Shown here piece after piece: positions 6,701 through 11,184 of a DNA stretch of 11,184 nucleotides; position 1 is the first letter of the stretch, and every line of letters starts with the position of its first letter. This stretch comes from Candidatus Segatella caccae. GTDB lineage: Bacteria > Bacteroidota > Bacteroidia > Bacteroidales > Bacteroidaceae. The stretch lies in assembly GCA_900556395.1 (NCBI GenBank), contig USOQ01000074.1, positions 1-11,184 of the forward strand, read 5' to 3'. A model generated the notes under the pieces. It was not told the DNA's origin, did not search any database, and saw only the letters and a list, made by a program, of their open reading frames with translations. The position numbers and the translations under genes were made by a program.

Positions 6701-9631
6701 ACGAACCACCTTCAGTTCGGTTACATTAGGAGTAGCTCCACCATAGCGACCGAAGAAGAGTGAGTCACAGTCTTCAGTAAGTGTATAGGTATAAGTCTTA
6801 AGTTCCTTATCATAATAAGGTGTGCTAAAGACTGCCTTGCCATCTCTTGTAGTATGGATTTCCATACCAATACCTGTTGTTTTAGGACCAGTATAAAGAC
6901 CAGTGATAGTGATAATATCGCCTACCTTAAAACCACCATTATACTTGTCCTTGATAGACATATAGGTATATCTTCTGAAATCATAGTTACTACCGAAGTT
7001 TATACATGGTACAAGAGTTCCATTTATATTCTTTGTTCCTTCTGAAACAGCGATATTCTCTTTCTGGCTACCGATGGTATTCCAGTTGTAGATAACATCT
7101 TCGGTTGGGGTAACTGGAGTTTGCTTTTTCTCTACCTTAACGACAAATGTAGCAGAAGTCTCTTTATACTTGTTTGTATCTGTAGGCTTGATGTTGGCAA
7201 CGATGTTTGTTTCACCTTCACTAACAAAACATACCTCACCATTCTCTACCTTTGCTACTGCATTATTGTCAGAAGCATAGGTTACGTTATAGTCGCTTGC
7301 TGTCAAAGTGGTCTCGCCTGCCTTGACTGTAAGTGTAGGAAGTTCTTTTGCAACATCGCCTTCTTTTGCAGATATTGTTGCAGGAGAGAAGGATGCAGTA
7401 AGAGCTACCTGTGTGTTGGCACGGGTAATCTTGATGGCTTTAACGTAGACAGAAGAGGCGTTTTTGTATAGATAGAAAATTTCCTTTCCGTTCAAAATAT
7501 CGCTCACAGTAACACTATAGGAAATTGTTGATTTGTCAGAACTTATATTGTTAAGTGTGATACTCTTGCCATTCTCATCTTTTACTACAATGTCTTTTGC
7601 ACCCTTGGTACTATTGATAGAGATAGATATTACATCACCTTGTTGAAGTCTATTTCCTGTAAGGGTTACCTTAATATATTTAGAAGGGTTGTCTATCTTG
7701 TAACCGTCATTACTGAATGCGCCTTTCTTTTGATAAGCTATTTTTCCACCATTTGTTTCTACATCAGATGTTGATGTATTGCCTGTTGTTGGAACATCGT
7801 AAGAAAACAGAACGGTTGAAGTTGTTCCATTCTCACTACCACCATTGTTATCTGTGCTGCCATTATCCGTATTTGAGTTACTTTTGGCAATTACTTTTGT
7901 TGTGCTTGTCGTAATAGGGTTACCATTAGCAGTAGCAACGCAATAATAATATCCACTTTCTGTTGGAGTATAAGTAGCAGATGTGGCATCGGCAATTTTT
8001 GCATTATCCTTATACCACTGATAAGAAACGGTACCATCACCATAAGCAGTAGCATCAAGGGTTCCTTCAGTAGTAGAGAAGTCATAGCTTGGAGCCAAGT
8101 CCTTGGCAAACAGAATCTGCTTGTTGTCCTGGTTCTGGTAAGCACGCTCGTACTCAGTAGCAGCCATGATGAAGCCACCGAGAACCTTGCCCTCGGTTGT
8201 TTCGCCCTTCTTAACCATGGTTACATCGCTACCTGAAAGGTAATACTCATTTGAGCCATCACGATAATTCTTGCCGCTAAGACCAGCAGACTTACAACTT
8301 CCCCAAATCTGTATACCGCCAGCAGCATCATATGTAACAAAATTATTTACCAATCCTTCGAATGCTTTTGCAGCAACAGTCTTATAATCATAAGGAGATG
8401 TGGAAAGCAGTCCTAAGCGAACTGCCTTAAAGAGAGCTGCAGAAAACAATGCTGTTGCTGAAGTTTCAATATAATTGGCATCATTTTTTGTTGTGCCATT
8501 ATATTGTTGCGAAACAAAGTTTCCATCTTTGTCCAACAATTGAAACCAGCCACCAGTATTCTTAGCATCTTGACGGGCTGCAATACCAGCAGCAAGTTCG
8601 TCAAGATGACCCTTTAAAGTTAGATAATTAGTTTTGCCTTTCTGCCCGTCAGCTTCCATTGCTTCAAGGACGTCAACCAAGGCATAGAGATACCATGCAT
8701 TTGCTCTACCCCAATAAGCTGCAGAATGGAAATTATATGGTTCTGTAGAACTAAGACCATACCAAGTTGCAGTACCTTTGTCAGTTGCTTTTGCTGTTGC
8801 AGTAGCATCAAATGCATGATACATTAACTTATCGGTAGAGTTCCAACACATATCCCAAACAATGTTTAACTGTTTGGCTACCATATTCCAGTCTGCTTCC
8901 TTGCTGCCAAAAACATTGTCTGAATTTCCGTAAAACTGTGTCAACTGAGCAAGCAAAGCGCTACCCATATAGGCACCATCTAACCACATTTGGTTATTAT
9001 ATGTACTTTTGTGCCACCAGCCGCCTGCTACATTTTTACCAGCTTTCTCTGCAAGAGTACCCTGAGGGATTACATAAGTATTATTCGCATTTCCAAAACC
9101 TTGCTTTACACTTGCTAATGCAGTGGCGACCATTTTCTTATCATCTGCAGAAGCATAGTTGTTGCTATTAATGCCAATGTAGATTTTAGTTCCATTCAGA
9201 TCATCGAAACTTTTTCCATCTTTAGGTATCAGAGTATCATAAGCATCTCCATACTCCTTTACGCTCAAGAACCATGGCTTAGACCAATCGAAGCCTTGAT
9301 AATAATCTGCAGCTTCAATCATGGATTTAGCAACAAGACCTGGAACATAGTCGAGCTTTTTCTTGCTATCTATTCTTTCCTCTTTTTTTGATCCGTCTAC
9401 TTTGTAGGTTGCTAAGCCAAAAGGTGTAGTATTGGCATAGAAATCATGCGCACGTGAATTAATCGCCCACTGCGAATAGCGGACACCAGAATTGAATGTT
9501 ACCCCCCCATTGTTATCTGCCGCTTTCACTCCTATGACGCTGAGGCATGGGAGTAAAAGGAGAAGAAACAGGCGAGCAAAACCGCCTCGGCTCATGTCGA
9601 GGACGCGGAATGTAAGTGTTTCGTGTTTCAT
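3782..9631 (-). CDS. Secreted multidomain GH105 family glycoside hydrolase (unsaturated rhamnogalacturonyl hydrolase-like) with Ig-like repeats and C-terminal sorting domain
   Basis: GH105 enzymes remove the unsaturated uronic residue left on pectin (rhamnogalacturonan) oligosaccharides by lyases. Residues count from the ATG at 9631 (1949 aa). A signal peptide with a leucine-rich core (18-35) is probably cut near Ala37. The GH105 (alpha/alpha)6 domain spans about 49-499, with GGWWHK (203-208), NQMWLDGAYMG carrying the likely catalytic Asp218, and YWGRANAW (306-313). Then come an Ig-like domain (506-582), an Asn/Ser/Thr/Gly linker (583-606), two beta-sandwich plus Ig-like pairs (607-835, 845-1078), three more Ig-like domains (to about 1391), an unassigned region (1392-1689), a beta domain with NRWTTCVLPFSL (1727-1738), and a C-terminal sorting-type domain (1898-1949; VYNINGQLV, SGIYIINGKK). 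Most GH105 proteins are under 500 residues, so this is unusually large. The start behind an A-rich leader (9632-9660) is preferred to an ATG at 9694, which would put 21 Asn/Lys-rich residues before the signal peptide. The exact substrate is inferred. Confidence 0.88.
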   Translation of the reverse strand: MKHETLTFRVLDMSRGGFARLFLLLLLPCLSVIGVKAADNNGGVTFNSGVRYSQWAINSRAHDFYANTTPFGLATYKVDGSKKEERIDSKKKLDYVPGLVAKSMIEAADYYQGFDWSKPWFLSVKEYGDAYDTLIPKDGKSFDDLNGTKIYIGINSNNYASADDKKMVATALASVKQGFGNANNTYVIPQGTLAEKAGKNVAGGWWHKSTYNNQMWLDGAYMGSALLAQLTQFYGNSDNVFGSKEADWNMVAKQLNIVWDMCWNSTDKLMYHAFDATATAKATDKGTATWYGLSSTEPYNFHSAAYWGRANAWYLYALVDVLEAMEADGQKGKTNYLTLKGHLDELAAGIAARQDAKNTGGWFQLLDKDGNFVSQQYNGTTKNDANYIETSATALFSAALFKAVRLGLLSTSPYDYKTVAAKAFEGLVNNFVTYDAAGGIQIWGSCKSAGLSGKNYRDGSNEYYLSGSDVTMVKKGETTEGKVLGGFIMAATEYERAYQNQDNKQILFAKDLAPSYDFSTTEGTLDATAYGDGTVSYQWYKDNAKIADATSATYTPTESGYYYCVATANGNPITTSTTKVIAKSNSNTDNGSTDNNGGSENGTTSTVLFSYDVPTTGNTSTSDVETNGGKIAYQKKGAFSNDGYKIDNPSKYIKVTLTGNRLQQGDVISISINSTKGAKDIVVKDENGKSITLNNISSDKSTISYSVTVSDILNGKEIFYLYKNASSVYVKAIKITRANTQVALTASFSPATISAKEGDVAKELPTLTVKAGETTLTASDYNVTYASDNNAVAKVENGEVCFVSEGETNIVANIKPTDTNKYKETSATFVVKVEKKQTPVTPTEDVIYNWNTIGSQKENIAVSEGTKNINGTLVPCINFGSNYDFRRYTYMSIKDKYNGGFKVGDIITITGLYTGPKTTGIGMEIHTTRDGKAVFSTPYYDKELKTYTYTLTEDCDSLFFGRYGGATPNVTELKVVRPAASTKQRLSANFDTNNIKVVTGTQSITLPNLTVKAGSTELTASDYSVSYESDANEIATLNGTQVNFYAGKTGLVTITAKVTPKDVATYEGTEAYYQILIQDPTPLNISVTDIDMNTTDAEIKEPVVKVYGENDQLLKLGTDYTLSYSASNGGPVSFPDGKLTVAGSKYNWTVGVSSITVTATPTESMGKGYTAGSVDFTYTVTKGLITPKFLDVFSGANIKLAVKTGGKDNFNTFTVPLIYDGEDVSSYFNYAYDITSTSTANQQSVNGNKLTYYPKNAGTYTVKVSATVKKNEKDPTSDYTDVYAAPSSITFTLDVKANYIRPVVKLNPVSVNMYTGTREDAPDVTITDYNTGKVIDESNYHVSWTTFTPGICKVDANGNIEAVSEGDGEVRVTVTGDKMESTTAFLKVLVDDPAMFRVKGTGTYGNQTRMWNQDNTLSVVLGGWLFPNPVATNGPESSPQQGPSAEGLSAGYYWGPGASLPKWKLTGFDYYVVGNKNRNARQENGSNALPETTNIYSADFKSYTGTIKDKMFNVPCSGSFLEFNPATNGKVTVHIFQNGAFDSGVYRPQRRVFVMDEAGNFVESEAHIETTSGKPTGGIQSLSSYKWDLNPKGKDTAPTIEEVRSHFKGMPDTFDVTANAFKNDVYESRLSTDLVPNAAAGDRKGSHGWSVLADSPVTYTFNVKAGKTYYLYNFGSKIGFYGFSFDKDETEPTVDEVSYADDQSNTITATAAGHVAKVKIARKMVANRWTTCVLPFSLNRQQVDAIFGPAYSATAKEGTQILYFDHVEGSKAYFVRHAYNTIVAGKPFLIKPTKDVESINTAEVTDYPYVTIENTEPNDWCESNGYVWTSSYNKMNIVKNDYFIGASDGNFKAYATASGTVKGFRGFLKAKLTEGAKPKMLSISTSSITDGNDGETTGIEDLIITADGELMPANSRVYNINGQLVSEDASNFQSLPSGIYIINGKKYIK

Positions 9632-9701
9632 TTCACTTTTATTTTTATTTTTATTGTTTTTGTGCTTAATAATTTGTAGTTCTGGATAACTCATACATAT
9701 T

Positions 9702-9759
9702 CGGTAAGTCTGTGCACCGCTGATTGTTTTCGGTAAGTCTATGCACCGCTGATTGTTTT
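9702..9759. repeat. 29-bp tandem repeat in the GH105 leader
   Basis: Two adjacent 29-bp units, 9702-9730 and 9731-9759, start CGGTAAGTCTRTGCACCGCT and differ at one base. Each contains a small CGGT / ACCG inverted pair. They lie between the probable promoter and the start codon, about 70-130 nt upstream of the ATG at 9631, so on the mRNA they would be two identical small hairpins. They could be a regulator site or a leader RNA element. Confidence 0.88.
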
Positions 9760-9840
9760 TTTAGTTATTTAAGTTTCTGTCTGTTTTAAACATCCCAGTA
9801 TAGCGGTCGCTGTCGTGAACTTATACGATGCAATTTTTTT

Positions 9841-9856
9841 GTGCAATTGATTGCAC
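9841..9856. promoter_or_regulatory. Perfect interrupted palindrome downstream of the GH105 -7 box
   Basis: GTGCAAT-TG-ATTGCAC is a perfect 7-bp inverted repeat with a 2-bp centre, 14 bases downstream of the -7 box in the direction of GH105 transcription. Its size and position fit an operator for a dimeric repressor. A related half-site, TGCAAT, lies just beyond it. As RNA it could also form a short hairpin near the 5' end of the leader. Confidence 0.5.
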
Positions 9857-9870
9857 TTTCTTTTCGGCTG

Positions 9871-9878
9871 CAAAGTTA
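9871..9878 (-). promoter_or_regulatory. Probable -7 box of the GH105 promoter
   Basis: The minus strand reads TAACTTTG, the same -7 box as mutS2, in the same GTAACTTTGC-type context. No good -33 TTTG is visible about 20 nt upstream (the region reads CATCCCATTTT), so the promoter may depend on an activator. The start of transcription would be near 9865, giving a leader of about 235 nt. Confidence 0.6.
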
Positions 9879-9931
9879 CGAAAATAATGTTAAAATGGGA
9901 TGAATCCTTTTTGTCTAAAATTCGTTTTTTT

Positions 9932-9947
9932 ACGTAATCGTTTGCGT
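9932..9947. promoter_or_regulatory. LacI/PurR-like pseudo-palindrome upstream of the GH105 promoter
   Basis: On the minus strand the site reads ACGCAAACGATTACGT, which matches its own reverse complement at 12 of 16 bases around a central CG, the usual form of LacI-family operators. It is about 55 bp upstream of the -7 box. No regulator gene is in the window, so the partner is unknown. The rest of 9879-10070 is AT-rich with nothing else I can identify. Confidence 0.35.
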
Positions 9948-10073
9948 GTGATTTGCTTTTGACTTTGTTGAATTGTCTTTTTTATCTTACTATCATATTT
10001 TCAGGTATTTATACTTTTTCTTCCCCCATGTTAAGAGTCGTTTTTTAGTGTTTAGTATTGAATGGTTAATGTT

Positions 10074-10102
10074 AAAGGAGTTAAGACAAATGCTTTTGTG
10101 GA
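10074..10102 (+). repeat. 29-bp dispersed repeat, copy 2
   Basis: This matches 545-573 (opposite strand) at 28 of 29 bases and begins AAAGGAGTTAAGACAAATGC. As at the other site it leads directly into a palindromic repeat cluster (TTAGAGGTTGGGTCATTTTTT at 10111). Confidence 0.8.
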
Positions 10103-10110
10103 TTTAAGTG

Positions 10111-10264
10111 TTAGAGGTTGGGTCATTTTTTATGGGCAGGCTTGCACTGGGGAGGGCGTGGCATCTTGCCCGCCCGTAATTTTATAAGTTGAGTTTCTTT
10201 TAGCGGTTGGGTCATTTTTTTATGGGCGGGCAAGATGCCACGCCCTCCCAGTGCATACTCGCTG
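10111..10264. repeat. Composite inverted-repeat module, copy 1
   Basis: TTAGAGGTTGGG leads into an arm (10144-10175, ending CATCTTGCCCGCCC), a 48-nt spacer containing AAGTTGAGTTTCTTTTAG, and the inverted arm (10224-10254, GGGCGGGCAAGATGCCACGC). The arms are 32 and 31 bp and differ only by one C in a run. The arm-spacer-arm order is the same as at 3288-3398. Confidence 0.9.
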
Positions 10265-10352
10265 GTGATTGCTCCTGAGTAGGCTGGCACTGGGAGTGTG
10301 ATTTTCTGTCTTGCATAATTCTAAAAGTTTATGGTTGCTTATAGGCAAGTAT

Positions 10353-10473
10353 GTACTGGGGAGGGCGTGGCATCTTGCCCGCCCGTAATTTTATAAGTTG
10401 AGTTTCTTTTAGAGGTTGTGACATTTTTTTATGGGCGGGCAAGATGCCACGCCCTCCCAGTGCATACTCGCTG
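10353..10473. repeat. Composite inverted-repeat module, copy 2
   Basis: A near-identical direct repeat of 10144-10264 displaced by 209 bp: arm 10353-10384, spacer 10385-10432, inverted arm 10433-10463, then the same CGCTG flank. Differences are a few bases (for example TAGCGGTTGGGT versus TAGAGGTTGTGA in the spacer). A decayed piece, CGGGCAAGATGC, follows at 10482-10493. The stretch 10265-10352 between copies shows only partial similarity to the palindrome loop (GCTTATAGGCAAG) and no gene. Confidence 0.9.
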
Positions 10474-10550
10474 ATTATAGTCGGGCAAGATGCTGGTCAT
10501 TCTACATAAGACTATTAGAATCTTATATCCATGTTTTGTCAAGCAATTAG

Positions 10551-11184
10551 CTACAGAAAAGATATTGTGATAAGCCGCATTATCCCTTTGAACTGACGAA
10601 GGGGTGGGAGTGGACGACGGTTGGAGAAATATTCACTCTTCAAGCAGGAAAAAATATCACATCAAACAACATTTCTCCAACTCAAAATGCAGAATACAAA
10701 TATCCTTGTTTTGGCGGCAATGGGATTCGTGGGTATGTTGCTTCTTCAAATAGAAGTGGAAACTATCCTATTATAGGAAGGCAAGGGGCATTATGCGGAA
10801 ATGTGAATTTAGCTAATGGTGAGTTTTATGCAACTGAACATGCAGTTGTTGTTGATTATTATTGTGAAACAGATTTTATGTGGTGCTACTATACATTAGA
10901 AGCACTTAATCTTAACCAATATGCAACTGCTACAGCCCAACCTGGCTTAGCGGTAAATATAATCAATGAGGTTTCCATACCATTGCCTCCTTATAAAGAG
11001 CAGAAAGTTATTTCAGAAGCAATAAGCTACTGGCTCTCTTTGATAGATACTATTGGAAATAGTAAAGAACAATTGCTAATTGCAATAGGACAAGCCAAGT
11101 CCAAAATCCTCGATCTCGCCATTCACGGCAAACTTGTACCGCAAGACCCGAATGACGAGCCAGCCAGCGAACTGCTCAAACGTA
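10551..11184 (+). CDS. hsdS: Type I restriction-modification specificity subunit (HsdS) segment, no start codon, runs off the right edge
   Basis: HsdS binds DNA through two target-recognition domains and directs the HsdM methylase and HsdR nuclease. The frame is open from 10551 (after TAG at 10548) to the window end, 211 codons. It begins in the linker that normally precedes a recognition domain (CDKPHYPFELTKGWEWTTVG, codons 6-25). One recognition domain follows with RQGALCGNVN and IPLPPYKEQKVI (from about 143), then the conserved helix and AIHGKLVPQDPNDEPASELL (about 190-209). There is no ATG, GTG or TTG in frame before the domain; the first ATG is codon 110, inside it. No promoter or A-rich leader is visible, and the upstream 90 bases are unrelated repeat-flank DNA. 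Either this is a silent recognition-domain cassette that becomes expressed by DNA inversion, or a 5'-truncated remnant. The family is clear; the state of the gene is inference. Confidence 0.85.

Noticed and set aside
10144..10473. CRISPR array
   Set aside because: Repeats are long, palindromic, irregularly spaced and few; the spacers are themselves repeated; and there are no cas genes.
10506..10526. ATAAGA...TCTTAT inverted repeat before the HsdS segment as a recombinase site
   Set aside because: The arms are only six AT-rich bases and there is no second copy in the window, so chance is sufficient.
10531..10596. ATG at 10531 as start of the HsdS gene
   Set aside because: It is in a different frame and ends at TGA after 21 codons, so it does not read into the recognition domain.

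Overview
The window looks like chromosomal DNA of a Bacteroidales bacterium, most likely a Prevotella/Segatella-type member of the Prevotellaceae. Three clear promoters or promoter cores have the Bacteroidetes form (-33 TTTG, about 20 nt, -7 TAnnTTTG). Genes start behind A-rich leaders rather than Shine-Dalgarno sequences. The large secreted enzyme ends in a Bacteroidetes-type C-terminal sorting domain and is followed by a small acidic protein of a kind I associate with Prevotella and Bacteroides. Taxonomy is inferred from these traits only.

Layout. Almost everything is read leftward (minus strand). At the left edge (1-66) is the 5' part of a probable SRP RNA gene (ffs) with a strong promoter at 72-103. 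Positions 104-625 hold no gene but are packed with repeats: GGAGTTAAA microsatellites and a 147-bp tandem duplication of a palindromic element. mutS2 follows (626-3196), with its own promoter at 3218-3249 that overlaps the upstream end of the open frame and so fixes the start codon. Positions 3250-3566 hold two more palindromic elements and an intrinsic terminator. That terminator closes a two-gene unit: a 1949-residue secreted multidomain GH105 protein (3782-9631) and a 66-residue acidic protein (3567-3767) only 14 nt behind it. The GH105 gene has a leader of about 235 nt with a 29-bp tandem repeat and a perfect 16-bp interrupted palindrome, a -7 box at 9871-9878, and a LacI/PurR-like pseudo-palindrome just upstream. 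Positions 9948-10550 contain no gene but carry two near-identical copies, 209 bp apart, of a long inverted-repeat module of the same palindrome family. At the right edge (10551-11184, plus strand) lies a type I restriction-modification specificity (HsdS) segment: one target-recognition domain and the start of the conserved region, with no usable start codon in frame.

How it fits together. The GH105 protein is probably a cell-surface or secreted enzyme removing unsaturated uronic residues from pectin (rhamnogalacturonan) fragments, made together with the small acidic protein. MutS2 and SRP RNA are housekeeping functions. The start-less HsdS piece resembles the silent specificity cassettes of shuffling type I systems in Bacteroidales; the rest of such a locus would lie to the right. 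The most unusual features are the HsdS cassette, the small acidic protein, and a family of palindromic repeats that occupies every intergenic gap.
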